Shown here: positions 14,536-24,023 of the stretch, piece after piece
How the letters are laid out: each line of letters opens with the position of its first letter
Position numbering within the stretch: the stretch's first letter is position 1
Source: Bacteroidota bacterium
GTDB lineage: Bacteria; Bacteroidota; Bacteroidia; B-17B0; Aurantibacillaceae
Assembly (NCBI GenBank): GCA_016702705.1
Contig: JADJDM010000001.1
Location: 62,001 to 126,000, forward strand
Direction of reading: 5' to 3'
Length of the DNA: 64,000 nucleotides
Program-made: the position numbers and the translations under genes
Notes under the pieces: model-generated
What the model saw: only the letters and a program-made list of their open reading frames with translations
Told to the model about the DNA's origin: nothing
Database searches by the model: none

Positions 14536-16810
14536 ATGGAAAAATATGTAATTAAAAGAAATGGTGAATACAAGCCATTGGATCTCTTTAAAATTAAAGA
14601 TGCAATCCTAAAAGGATTTCAAAGTGTTAATGAACAATTCGAAGAAATTGTTTTTGACGAGGTCATCCTTGAATTAGATTCTAAAGACACCTGGAGTGTT
14701 GAAGAGATTCAAGATATTATTGAAAAAGAACTCTTCCAGAGAAAGTATTTCGACGTTATGAGATCCTTTATGTTGTACAGGCACACAAGAAAACTACAAA
14801 GAGAATTAACTCAAAACATTGATAGTAACACAACATACGTTAATAGTACACAAACCATTGAAGAATATATTGGTCAAACAGATTGGCGCATTAACGCTAA
14901 TGCAAATACAGCATATTCTAATGCTGGTTTAGTTAACAATGTTGCAGGTAAAATAATTGCGAATTATTGGTTGGATAAAGTTTATTCTCCTGAAGAAGGA
15001 GCAACACATCGTAATGGAGATATACACATTCATGATTTAGATTGTTTAACTGGGTATTGCGCAGGATGGAGTTTAAGGGCCTTATTAAATGATGGATTTA
15101 ATGGCATTAGAGGAAGGGTTGAAAGCAAAGCTCCTTCGCATTTTAGGGAAGCGTTGGGACAGATGGCCAATTTTTTGGGAATACTGCAAAGTGAATGGGC
15201 GGGGGCACAAGCCTTTAGTTCTTTTGATACTTATTTAGCCCCATATGTATTTAAAGATAAACTATCATTCGAGGAAGTATTAAAAGCTGTGCGTAGTTTT
15301 ATCTACAATCTAAATGTACCAGCACGTTGGGGGCAATCGCCTTTTACTAATATCACTTTAGATTGGGTAGTGCCTTCTGATTTAAAGGAACAAATTCCAA
15401 CAAGAAATAACAATCATCTTTTTAAAACAGTTAACGACAATACACTTCTTGAACTTGCAAAATCAAGGGGGGTTGATCAACTAGTAGATTTGAGATATGA
15501 GCATTTCCAAAATGAAATGAACATGATAAATAAAGCGTATTATACAGTAATGACGGAAGGGGACTCTCAAAGTCAACCTTTTACTTTCCCTATACCTACT
15601 GTAAATATTACCGAAGATTTTGATTGGTACGGCGAAAACACTGACTTGTTGTTTGAAAACACAGCGAAGATTGGATCTTCCTATTTCCAAAATTTTATTG
15701 GTAGCCAATATGTTTTAGATGATAATGGAAATAAAATTGAAAACGAAAAAGCCTATAAACCTAACGCGGTTAGAAGTATGTGTTGTAGACTGCAACTTGA
15801 CTTAAGAGAATTATTAAAAAGAGGCAATGGTTTGTTTGGAAGTGCTGAAATGACAGGTAGCATAGGTGTTGTTACAATTAATATGGCTCGTTTAGGTTAT
15901 TTATATAAAGGAAATGTAAATGCATTATATGAAAGACTAGATTTTCTATTAGAAATTTCAAAATCTACACTTGAAAAGAAACGAGTTTTTATTCAGGATA
16001 TGTATGATAGAGGTTTATACCCATATACAAAAAGATATTTAAGTCATTTTAGGAATCATTTCTCAACCATTGGTGTAAATGGAATAAATGAAATGATACT
16101 AAATTTTACTGAAGAAAAAGATAATATCACAACTGAAAGTGGGATTGAGTTTGCAAGTCAAATATTAGAACACATTCGGGATAAAATGAAATTGTTCCAA
16201 GAAGAAACTGGCAACTTATATAATTTAGAAGCTACTCCTGCAGAGGGTACAACGTATCGTTTTGCAAAAGAAGATAAAAAAAGATTTCCAAATATTATTC
16301 AATCTGGGACTGAAGAAAATATATATTACACGAACAGTTCTCAAGTGCCAGTAAATCATACTGATGATCCATTTGAGGCTTTATTATTGCAAGATGAATT
16401 GCAATGTAAATATACTGGCGGTACAGTTTTGCATTTATATATGCGTGAAAAACTGAGTTCAGCAGAGGCTTGTCGAAATTTAGTAAAGAAAGTTCTTTCA
16501 AACTTTAGGTTGCCATATATTACTATAACACCTGTATTTAGTATTTGTCCAACGCATGGCTATTTATCGGGTGAGCACGAATACTGTCCAAAATGCGATG
16601 AAATTTTATTAGAAAAATTAATCCTTAATCATAAACCATATGAACAAAAACAGCAACAATCAGTTATTGCAAAATAATAATTTGCAACGCACAAAATGCC
16701 TAGTTTATACCCGAGTAATGGGTTACCACAGGCCAGTAGAAAGTTTTAATATTGGTAAAAAAGGTGAACACAAACAACGAATACAATTTAACGAAAGCCG
16801 ATGCTACTAA
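14536..16810 (+). CDS. nrdD: Anaerobic ribonucleoside-triphosphate reductase (class III), apparent frameshift before the glycyl radical
   Basis: The frame from ATG 14536 runs 713 codons to TAA 16675-16677: ATP cone (about 1-90), the class III catalytic barrel, and three zinc cysteines in SICPTHGY and YCPKC. It then stops without the essential glycyl radical loop. That loop is present in the +1 frame: CLVYTRVMGYHRPV, with the radical glycine at 16721-16723, continuing to TAA 16808-16810. It also supplies the fourth zinc cysteine. The shift must lie between about 16621 and 16674, an A-rich stretch. Reconstructed length is about 757 residues. Either the gene is disrupted, the sequence has an indel, or frameshifting occurs. 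nrdG follows, overlapping. Confidence 0.88.
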
Positions 16811-17480
16811 ACCAGTATACAGTATTACGCCATTTACCTTATTAGATTACCCTCATAAAACAGCCTGCATACTGTGGTTTGCAGGCTGCAATATGAAGTG
16901 TGTTTATTGTTATAACCCTGATATAGTATTTGGGAAAGGAAAGATCTCAATCTCGGAAGTATTGAATTTTTTAAATCGCAGAAAATCTTTATTAGATGGG
17001 GTTGTTTTAAGCGGTGGGGAGTGCACCTCTCACAAAAATATTAGACAGCTATTGCAGGAAATTAAAAAATTAGGCTTCTTAGTGAAAATCGATACAAATG
17101 GAAGTAACCCAGAGAAATTAATCAACCTAATAAATGAAAATTTGGTCGATTATGTTGCCTTAGATTTTAAATCAACTAAGGAAAAATTTAATGAAATTAC
17201 GAAATCGAATTTGTTTTCAGAATTTGAAAAAACATTAAATTATTTGGTAAAATCGAAGTTTCCTTTTGAAGTTAGAACAACAGTTCATTCGGAATTATTG
17301 AATTTAGAGGATCTTCAGTCAATGACGGAAAAGCTTGAAAATTCTGGATACAGGGGAAAATATTACTTACAATATTATTTAAATGATGTAATGAGTATTG
17401 GAAACATAAGTAATACCAAGCGAAATTACATTAACACTGAAAGTATTCAAACAAAACTAGAAGTTGTAATAAGAAATTAA
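16764..17480 (+). CDS. nrdG: Anaerobic ribonucleotide reductase activating enzyme (radical SAM)
   Basis: About 238 residues. The cluster motif CNMKCVYC lies in the stretch WFAGCNMKCVYCYNPD, and LSGGEC is the SAM-binding GGE motif. The lead-in SITPFTLLDYPHKTACI is characteristic of NrdG / pyruvate-formate-lyase-activase-like enzymes. It generates the glycyl radical on NrdD in the absence of oxygen. No ATG is available upstream: GTG 16764 is chosen, with TTG 16752 an alternative. Either start lies inside the NrdD C-terminal frame, so the genes overlap by about 47-59 bp. The 3' end is 1 bp before the next gene. Confidence 0.88.
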   Translation: MNTNNEYNLTKADATKPVYSITPFTLLDYPHKTACILWFAGCNMKCVYCYNPDIVFGKGKISISEVLNFLNRRKSLLDGVVLSGGECTSHKNIRQLLQEIKKLGFLVKIDTNGSNPEKLINLINENLVDYVALDFKSTKEKFNEITKSNLFSEFEKTLNYLVKSKFPFEVRTTVHSELLNLEDLQSMTEKLENSGYRGKYYLQYYLNDVMSIGNISNTKRNYINTESIQTKLEVVIRN

Positions 17481-17481
17481 A

Positions 17482-18492
17482 ATGCGTTATACAGCAAATA
17501 AAAAATACCTTTATTATCTTCAAAAATTTGCGACTGCAAAAAAATTGAAGAACCTTGCTTTGAATAAATACGAACATTATGCCAAGAAAAAAACGCTAAG
17601 GAGTTTTCCATATAAAGTCACAATAGATCCATCTAGTTATTGCAATTTGCGTTGCCCAGCTTGCCATACTGGGACTAAACATTCTGAAATGATTAAACCA
17701 AGTATACTCAAACTTGAAGATTACAAAACTATTTTTAATCAAGTTAAAGATTATACTTTTAGCATAGCTTTATACAATTGGGGCGAACCATTTTTAAATA
17801 AGGAAATTTTCGAAATCATTTCTTACACTAAAGAAAATAATGTAGGTAGTACTCTACATTCGAATTTTAATGTGTTTAATGAAAAAATGGCTGATGAATT
17901 ATTGCGTTCAGGATTAACCCACATTTACATGTCAATTGATGGGGCTACACAAGATGTTTATAATCAATATAGAATTAAAGGGAATCTCGAAAAAGTACTA
18001 TATAATATAAAACTATTAACTGAAGCCAAAGCAAAACATAAATCTATTTTTCCCTTAATAACCTGGAAATATTTAACGTTTTCTCATAATGAACATCAAG
18101 TTAAGGAAGCTGAGCAAATTGCTAAATCTCTTAATGTTAACAATTATGAGACATTTGTAGCGCGCCCAAAACTAAACGACATTTACGATGACGCAAATGA
18201 ATATAAAAATAATCCAGCTAAGATGGCGACGTTAAAATTTGATTGCGCTAGTTTATGGCAAAGCGTTTATATTTCTCCAAAAGGTAAAGTTTCTCCTTGT
18301 TCTTTAGCTTTTAGAGAGAATGAATCTTTTGGTAATCTTTTAGAAAGTGATTTTTTGAATGTTTGGAATAATTCAAATTATCAAAATGCAAGGGGTGTTT
18401 TTACCAATTCAACAAAAAATGACGAAGTTCCATTGCCTTGTAAAGGATGCAAATTCTATTTTAAAGCTTGCTCACTTGGGCTACTCAAATGA
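17482..18492 (+). CDS. Radical SAM/SPASM domain protein
   Basis: 336 residues. The radical SAM motif CNLRCPAC is near residue 57, and a C-terminal SPASM-like region has spaced cysteines (FDCASLW, VSPCSLAF, LPCKGCKF, KACSLG) for auxiliary iron-sulfur clusters. Such enzymes modify peptides or proteins, or act as anaerobic maturases. No small precursor peptide gene is visible nearby. It begins one base after nrdG, so it is cotranscribed with nrdDG and probably active under anoxia. Substrate unknown. Confidence 0.85.
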   Translation: MRYTANKKYLYYLQKFATAKKLKNLALNKYEHYAKKKTLRSFPYKVTIDPSSYCNLRCPACHTGTKHSEMIKPSILKLEDYKTIFNQVKDYTFSIALYNWGEPFLNKEIFEIISYTKENNVGSTLHSNFNVFNEKMADELLRSGLTHIYMSIDGATQDVYNQYRIKGNLEKVLYNIKLLTEAKAKHKSIFPLITWKYLTFSHNEHQVKEAEQIAKSLNVNNYETFVARPKLNDIYDDANEYKNNPAKMATLKFDCASLWQSVYISPKGKVSPCSLAFRENESFGNLLESDFLNVWNNSNYQNARGVFTNSTKNDEVPLPCKGCKFYFKACSLGLLK

Positions 18493-18511
18493 GTAGAATC
18501 ACTTACATTAT

Positions 18512-18555
18512 ATGATTATAATCACAAAAATAAAACTGCCACGATAGTACTTTTG
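18512..18555 (+). promoter_or_regulatory. Copper-uptake operon promoter with Crp/Fnr-type operator
   Basis: ATGATTATAATCAC at 18512-18525 (one mismatch to the palindrome) and a perfect -7 element TACTTTTG at 18548-18555 lie 29.5 bp centre to edge, the same geometry as the ric and fasciclin promoters. Confidence 0.75.
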
Positions 18556-18571
18556 TTTTCGTTAAGACAAA

Positions 18572-18946
18572 GTGCAATTGAAACAAGTAGTAATTTTAAT
18601 GCTGATTCTAGGGATTTTCACTCAATCGATTGGAAGACTGATTTTATTGTCAAATTACCTTATAAATAAAGAATTTATCACGCTTAACTATTGCGTAAAC
18701 AAAAGTAAGCCGAAGTTAAAATGTAACGGAAAGTGCCATTTAAAAAAGCAATTAAAAGCGCAGGAAAAACAAGAGAATAATTCAAAGAGCGACGCCAAAA
18801 ACTTAGATGAAGTGCAGTTCTGCCTTCATTACGCTAATATTAGTTCGCCGCAGATTGCTTATACATTAATTTCGATAAATTCTGAGTACTTAAATCGAAA
18901 AATAGGTACTATTTCTGATACTATTTTTCACCCACCAAAGGTATAG
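18572..18946 (+). CDS. Small membrane-anchored protein with CNGKCHLKKQL motif
   Basis: 124 residues from GTG 18572 (an ATG at 18599 would cut the signal region). It has an N-terminal membrane or signal segment, then NYCVNKSKPKLKCNGKCHL with three cysteines and a basic helix KKQLKAQEKQE. I recognise the C-x-G-K-C-x-L-x-K-Q pattern from Bacteroidota proteins next to copper or metal TonB receptors. No biochemical role is known to me. It is the first gene of an operon with a histidine/methionine-rich lipoprotein and an OprC-like receptor, so a metal-handling role is inferred. A Crp/Fnr-type promoter lies 47 bp upstream. Confidence 0.7.
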   Translation: MQLKQVVILMLILGIFTQSIGRLILLSNYLINKEFITLNYCVNKSKPKLKCNGKCHLKKQLKAQEKQENNSKSDAKNLDEVQFCLHYANISSPQIAYTLISINSEYLNRKIGTISDTIFHPPKV

Positions 18947-19076
18947 TTCAAGATTTTAATAATATGTTCTTACTCAAGAATGTATTAGTTAATTTTTCGA
19001 AATTCTTCTTTTAATTTAACCAAATTCAGCCCTTGAAAAAATAATTTTCAGGTTGATTTTAATTATACAATATTTT

Positions 19077-19913
19077 ATGAAATCAATTTTTAAATCACTA
19101 GTGTTAACTGTGATGTTTGCACTTACGTTTTCTTGCAAAAAAACAAACGAATCTCCCGAGATTATTACAGCAACACCTAATGCAACAGATAATTTAACAA
19201 AAATAGGAGAAACCTACATTATTGGCGCTAAAACAAAAGCTATTATATATTCCAGTAAACCTTTTGAAACGGGCTACAATGAAATTTATGTGGCCTTATA
19301 TGATTCACTTGATGGAACAAGATTATCAAATGGTCATTTTAGTATTACACCAATGATGGATATGGGAATGATGCAGCATAGTTGCCCTGTGGAAAACACG
19401 ATGGATACAATTACTACTAATGGCTATTTTAAAACTGCAGTAGTTTTTTCAATGGCCGGTACTGCGGCGCAATGGTCTCTCAATATGAATTTTCATAATC
19501 ATAAAAATAATTTGCAGGGAAGCGGTGCGCTTGGTGTAGATGTTGTTTCAAGTTCTCCGGTACGATTTAAAAGTACAGTTTTAAGTCTTGATAGTAATGC
19601 TTCAGTATTTATCTCAATGGTTGGCCTTACAAATCCTCAAGTTGGAATAAATACGTTCGAAATCACTATTCACAAAAAAGCCAACATGATGTCTTATCCA
19701 TCAGTAAATAATTATTCTGTAGAAATTGTTCCCGAAATGCCAAGTATGGGACATGGTTCTCCTAATAATATTAATCCTGTATTAACAACAAATGGACATT
19801 ACGTAGGTAAAGTAAATTTCACTATGACTGGGTTATGGAGAATAAATTTGAAATTATATAAAAATGGAACTCTTATTAGTAGCGATCAATATTTTGAAAC
19901 AACACTTCAATAA
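19077..19913 (+). CDS. Methionine/histidine-rich lipoprotein (YtkA-like domains)
   Basis: 278 residues from ATG 19077. The lipobox LTFSCKK gives an anchored cysteine near residue 20. Two similar halves each contain a beta-sandwich ending in a GxW-type strand and a metal-ligand-like cluster: MMDMGMMQHSCPVEN near residue 110 and PEMPSMGHGS near 225. This resembles YtkA-type copper-associated extracytoplasmic domains. It probably binds copper outside the inner membrane and works with the TonB receptor, whose ATG overlaps its stop by one base (TAATG). Metal identity is inferred from the methionine content. Confidence 0.72.
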   Translation: MKSIFKSLVLTVMFALTFSCKKTNESPEIITATPNATDNLTKIGETYIIGAKTKAIIYSSKPFETGYNEIYVALYDSLDGTRLSNGHFSITPMMDMGMMQHSCPVENTMDTITTNGYFKTAVVFSMAGTAAQWSLNMNFHNHKNNLQGSGALGVDVVSSSPVRFKSTVLSLDSNASVFISMVGLTNPQVGINTFEITIHKKANMMSYPSVNNYSVEIVPEMPSMGHGSPNNINPVLTTNGHYVGKVNFTMTGLWRINLKLYKNGTLISSDQYFETTLQ

Positions 19914-21913
19914 TGCTACGACTTAAGGTAATAACAATCATTATTTTTTTTCAGCAGAGTTTATTGGGGCAAATAGCCCCTAAAGACTCTGCTGTTAAAT
20001 CAATTCAACTCGAAGAAGTTTGTATTAGTGATAATAGCGACAATTCCGACCAAGCTTTCAATTTTTACAAAACGAACAAGTTGGCAAGCACAGAAGATAT
20101 TTTGAGCAGAATGCAAGGAGTTAATTTAATTAAAAGAGGAGCTTTTGGACTAGAGCCAACATTAAGGAATTATAGCACAGGGCAATCAAATATAACAATA
20201 GATGGCATGCGCATTTATGGGGCATGCACAGATAAGATGGATCCCGCTTCTATATATATCGAACCTTCAAATTTAAATTCCATTCAAGTAGCTCATGGCG
20301 CTTCGGGAGCATTAGAAGGAAGTACAATTGGAGGTCAAATAGGAATGAAATTAAAGGATCCTATTTTTAGTTGCCACTCCAAAATAAATGGACAAATTTC
20401 TCAATCATACTTAACAGTTAATAATGGCTATAATTCATCTCTTACTCTTCAACAGTCTTATAAAAAGATTGCCTATCGAATTAGCGCAACTCTTAGAAAA
20501 GCAGATAACTACAGGGCAGGCTCAAATGTTTTAATACAACATTCTGGATACGAAAAATTTAATACTTCTAGTGCAGTTGCAATAAAGATAACCAAATCAC
20601 AAACATTAAAATTAGATTATATAGGAGATTGGGGCAAAAACATAGGATACCCTGCATTACCTATGGATGTTGGTAAAGCGTCAGCGCAAATATTTTCTCT
20701 AATGCATTCTATTGAATTTAAAAAAGGCTTTCTCACTAAAAACAGTTTCAAAATTTATTATAACGATGTTATACATCAAATGGATGATACACACAGAAGT
20801 GACGCCCCGATGCACATGGATATGCCAGGATGGAGTAAAACTTTTGGAATATATAATGAACTATTTGGTAAAAATAATTTTAAGGTTAGACTAGACTATC
20901 ACAATGTTTATACGAGAGCGGATATGACGATGTATCCTAATGGGGAACCTATTATGTATATGCAAACATTGCCAGAAAACTACTTAACTGATGTTGGACT
21001 AGCGTACAATCAATCATTCAATTTTAAATTTAAACAACAATTTAATATAAATGGCAGGTTAGATTACTTCAGTCAATACGCTAGTAGAGGCTTTGGTTCA
21101 AAACAATGGAAAGTATACAACACTGATATAACTAATACAAAAAACGATTTACTAAAAAACATAAATCTTGCCTATAATAAGAGGTCTAAAGAAACAATCA
21201 ATGCACAGTTAAGTATCGGATATGGAGAAAGAATACCAACTAGTAATGAACGTTATGGTTTCTATTTGTATAATAGACAAGATCAATTCGATTATATTGG
21301 GAATATTAAACTCAAACCCGAACAATCTTATCAAATGGAATTAGTATTTAGGCAGCAGTTAAAAAAAATCGAATACTCAGTAAATGTATTTTCACATCAT
21401 ATAAAGAATTATATTTATTCTTATCAATTAATCGGATACAGTCAGATGACAATTGGTGCTTATGGATTAAAAACATACAAAAACATTGATTTCGCAGTAA
21501 GCAGAGGGTTTGAAACTAACGTAAAGTGTTCCCTGACTGATAAAATTACATATATACTCGGAACAAAATACATTTATGCTCACACTAGTACAGGAACACC
21601 TTTACCCTTAATCCCACCGTTCAAATTACAACATACATTACGTTATAAATACAAACAATTTCTTTTTCAGTTTGAACATGATTATGCATCTACTCAGAAG
21701 AGAATTAATGTTGATTATGGAGATAAAGTGACGAGTTATTTCAATCTATTCAATTTTAGAGCGTCACGTAATTTTAAAATCAAATCTACTGTATTACAGG
21801 CAACAATTGCTTGCGAAAACATTTTAGATAATAATTATAGAGAGCATCTTGATATTGGTGGGGTTCCTAGATTTGGCCGAAATTTTTTAATAAATCTAAG
21901 TTATATATTTTAA
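19913..21913 (+). CDS. TonB-dependent copper receptor (OprC/NosA-like)
   Basis: 666 residues: signal peptide (about 1-20), plug domain (about 45-150) and a beta-barrel ending in an aromatic residue (LINLSYIF). The plug has YGACTDKMDP with Cys105-xxx-Met109, and an extracellular loop has His288-x-Met290 (IHQMDD). This is the CxxxM / HxM arrangement I recall for the copper site of Pseudomonas OprC. Loops are rich in Met (APMHMDMPGW, MTMYPNGEPIMYMQ). Predicted to import copper across the outer membrane. Last gene of the three-gene operon. NO reductases need no copper, so the client enzyme (N2O reductase, oxidase or other) is elsewhere. Confidence 0.85.
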   Translation: MLRLKVITIIIFFQQSLLGQIAPKDSAVKSIQLEEVCISDNSDNSDQAFNFYKTNKLASTEDILSRMQGVNLIKRGAFGLEPTLRNYSTGQSNITIDGMRIYGACTDKMDPASIYIEPSNLNSIQVAHGASGALEGSTIGGQIGMKLKDPIFSCHSKINGQISQSYLTVNNGYNSSLTLQQSYKKIAYRISATLRKADNYRAGSNVLIQHSGYEKFNTSSAVAIKITKSQTLKLDYIGDWGKNIGYPALPMDVGKASAQIFSLMHSIEFKKGFLTKNSFKIYYNDVIHQMDDTHRSDAPMHMDMPGWSKTFGIYNELFGKNNFKVRLDYHNVYTRADMTMYPNGEPIMYMQTLPENYLTDVGLAYNQSFNFKFKQQFNINGRLDYFSQYASRGFGSKQWKVYNTDITNTKNDLLKNINLAYNKRSKETINAQLSIGYGERIPTSNERYGFYLYNRQDQFDYIGNIKLKPEQSYQMELVFRQQLKKIEYSVNVFSHHIKNYIYSYQLIGYSQMTIGAYGLKTYKNIDFAVSRGFETNVKCSLTDKITYILGTKYIYAHTSTGTPLPLIPPFKLQHTLRYKYKQFLFQFEHDYASTQKRINVDYGDKVTSYFNLFNFRASRNFKIKSTVLQATIACENILDNNYREHLDIGGVPRFGRNFLINLSYIF

Positions 21914-21942
21914 ACTACACTTAGTGATTTAAAATATCATTA

Positions 21943-23163
21943 CTATGCTTCTACTGCTTTATTTCTTTGAGAAAGAAGCATTAATACGGCACCTAAAAGA
22001 AGCAATAAAGAAATACTAAAAAGAATTCCATTTACGTATTTAACAACAATATAACCAAAAGCTGCCACTCCTTGTATAGCTAAAACTATTTCGTTTAATA
22101 GAACGCCAATAGTAAATAAACCTAGTGCCATAGTAGTTAATTTGTTTACAGAGATCAACTTAAATGTGTACATATAAGTAAGAATAAATATGGAGATCAC
22201 CGCCAATAAAACTAAGTGTAGATAGGCTATAACAATTGGCCGAAATCCAAATGCAAGATCACTAACCGAAGGAATTGTTGATCCTAATTGTAATAATAAT
22301 TTAATAGTAAAAGCAATTCCAACAAATAAAAACAAGTACGATTGAAATTTGGTTAAAGTACTACCTGTTTTTAAACCAGATTTTATTGCCATAATTATTT
22401 TAATCCATGCGAAAACTTGGATAAAGGCAGCAATAGCTACTATCACGTATAACCATATTGGAAGTTTGGCCCACAGTGTTGAAAGAAAATAAGCTGGAAC
22501 AAATGAAATATAAAATAGTTTGAAAAAAAGTTTGTTGTATTTAAATTGCGGTAAAATAGATGTAGATTCACTAAAAAATAGACCTAAGCATGTAAAAATA
22601 AAAAAACCATTGTATTGAAAATGAAGGTAAAAATAAACGGATGCTAAATACAAGTGTTCATTAAAATTCCTTGAAGCCATCATGTATGCCAAATAAAAAG
22701 TCCCAAGTGAAGAAATGATATTAAACAATAGGGCAGCTTTAAACCACGGTTTAGAAGAGGTTGAATCGTCAATCTTTTCTAAATCTTTAAAATAGAAAAA
22801 GGCAAAAAAGCAGGCAATGATAATTGTAATTGTAGAAAGTACTATTGATAATATACCGTATCCCTGGAAGAAAAAAGAAAACAGCATGCCGTACGAACAA
22901 ACTAAATTTACAATTATAATTTTTTTATAATTTTTTGTTTCAACCTGCGGTATCCTTTTTAAAATGTAGTGAATCATTAAAATATAGAGCGCATGAGTAA
23001 TCCAGCCAGCGAAGGCAAAATGAGAGTGGGCATGTTGAATATTTTTTTGATTAAAATAAGGAAAGTCAAATCCTATCTTATATCTCATTAAAACTCCAAG
23101 TGCAGCTACAATTAACAGGTTAAGTAATGAAATTTTTAGCCAAAATTTTATATTAAGTGCCAT
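21943..23163 (-). CDS. Histidine-rich polytopic membrane protein (heme-copper-related, Bacteroidota)
   Basis: 406 residues from ATG 23163 with about 12 membrane helices. An early helix carries QHAHSHFAFAGW and a later one YFYLHFQYNG, histidines placed as in heme-binding helices of the oxidase superfamily, but no complete FeB or copper site is seen. I recall similar proteins beside Crp/Fnr regulators in Bacteroidota; function unknown to me. It starts 2 bp after the Crp/Fnr gene stop, so the two are coupled. A heme-containing sensor, or a subunit related to respiratory NO or oxygen chemistry, is possible (inference). Confidence 0.7.
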   Translation of the reverse strand: MALNIKFWLKISLLNLLIVAALGVLMRYKIGFDFPYFNQKNIQHAHSHFAFAGWITHALYILMIHYILKRIPQVETKNYKKIIIVNLVCSYGMLFSFFFQGYGILSIVLSTITIIIACFFAFFYFKDLEKIDDSTSSKPWFKAALLFNIISSLGTFYLAYMMASRNFNEHLYLASVYFYLHFQYNGFFIFTCLGLFFSESTSILPQFKYNKLFFKLFYISFVPAYFLSTLWAKLPIWLYVIVAIAAFIQVFAWIKIIMAIKSGLKTGSTLTKFQSYLFLFVGIAFTIKLLLQLGSTIPSVSDLAFGFRPIVIAYLHLVLLAVISIFILTYMYTFKLISVNKLTTMALGLFTIGVLLNEIVLAIQGVAAFGYIVVKYVNGILFSISLLLLLGAVLMLLSQRNKAVEA

Positions 23164-23165
23164 AA

Positions 23166-23759
23166 TCAATAAATTAATTTTCGGTTTACTATTTGAACTA
23201 TTTTTTTTGCCTTCATTTTCGATAAGGTTCTAATTACAGTTTCTACTCTTAATCCAGTGTAATTAGCTATTTCTTGACGAGTATAGGGGATTTCTATTTT
23301 CTCAGTTTCCTTATTGCTTTTCTTTTTAAAGTCGTCAAGAAAACTTTTTATTCTAGATTCAGGTGTATTGTTAACAATCTCTCTCGCTGTTATTGTTTTA
23401 CTATAAATCCGTTTAGCAAAAAGAGTAAACATTTGTTTTTGATAAATGGGATATTTATCTAAAATTTCCAAAAAAATTTCCTTTGGTAGTTTAAGTATGA
23501 TGGAATCTTGACAAGCGACTGCTGCAGATGGGTAATTTTCATCGATAAACAGAAGTGGCTCTCCAAAGCTGCGTCCATTTTTAAACTCTAATTGGGTAAA
23601 TTCTTTTCCGTCTAAGTTGGTATTAAACATTTTAACGGTGCCCTCAAGTATTTGGTAATACCACTTAGGATGATCTCCTTCATGAAATATAAACTCACCT
23701 TTTTTGAACTTTTTAGCGACAGCACCCCATGTTATTAATATATCCGTATCAATTTGCAT
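23166..23759 (-). CDS. Crp/Fnr-family transcriptional regulator
   Basis: 197 residues from ATG 23759. An N-terminal cyclic-nucleotide-binding-like beta-roll (about 10-115, GEFIFHEGDHP) precedes a C-terminal winged helix with recognition helix GLRVETVIRTLSKM. The E-T-x-x-R spacing is that of Fnr-type proteins binding TGA half sites. There is no N-terminal cysteine cluster, so it is not an oxygen-sensing Fnr. A DNR/NnrR-like heme or other NO sensor is possible. It is probably autoregulated through the palindrome at 23837-23850, and is the best candidate for control of the five-site regulon. Cotranscribed with a heme-copper-related membrane protein. Confidence 0.88.
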   Translation of the reverse strand: MQIDTDILITWGAVAKKFKKGEFIFHEGDHPKWYYQILEGTVKMFNTNLDGKEFTQLEFKNGRSFGEPLLFIDENYPSAAVACQDSIILKLPKEIFLEILDKYPIYQKQMFTLFAKRIYSKTITAREIVNNTPESRIKSFLDDFKKKSNKETEKIEIPYTRQEIANYTGLRVETVIRTLSKMKAKKIVQIVNRKLIY

Positions 23760-23807
23760 AAACAATTTCCAAATCTCCAGAATTAATGAAATAGAGGAAT
23801 GGAGTCA

Positions 23808-23850
23808 CAAATTTACTTACAATATTGATTGGTTTTATGATTATAATCAT
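23808..23850 (-). promoter_or_regulatory. Crp/Fnr-gene promoter with its own operator
   Basis: ATGATTATAATCAT at 23837-23850 is a perfect palindrome. TAAATTTG at 23808-23815 (minus strand) is a perfect -7 match, 28.5 bp from the palindrome centre. This suggests positive autoregulation. Confidence 0.75.
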
Positions 23851-24023
23851 TAAAATTTATGGTTTAATATCATCAATATATTCGTTAACTCAAAAACTAA
23901 AAGAAGACTTTTTGGTTTATTAAAACGAGGGTTTTCAGTCCAAAGAGAGTTAAAAAAACTGTTAAAAAAAGAAATCTTTAGTGGCCGTTTATCCCTTCTA
24001 CGTGTATTTTGGGTTTCCTTTAT

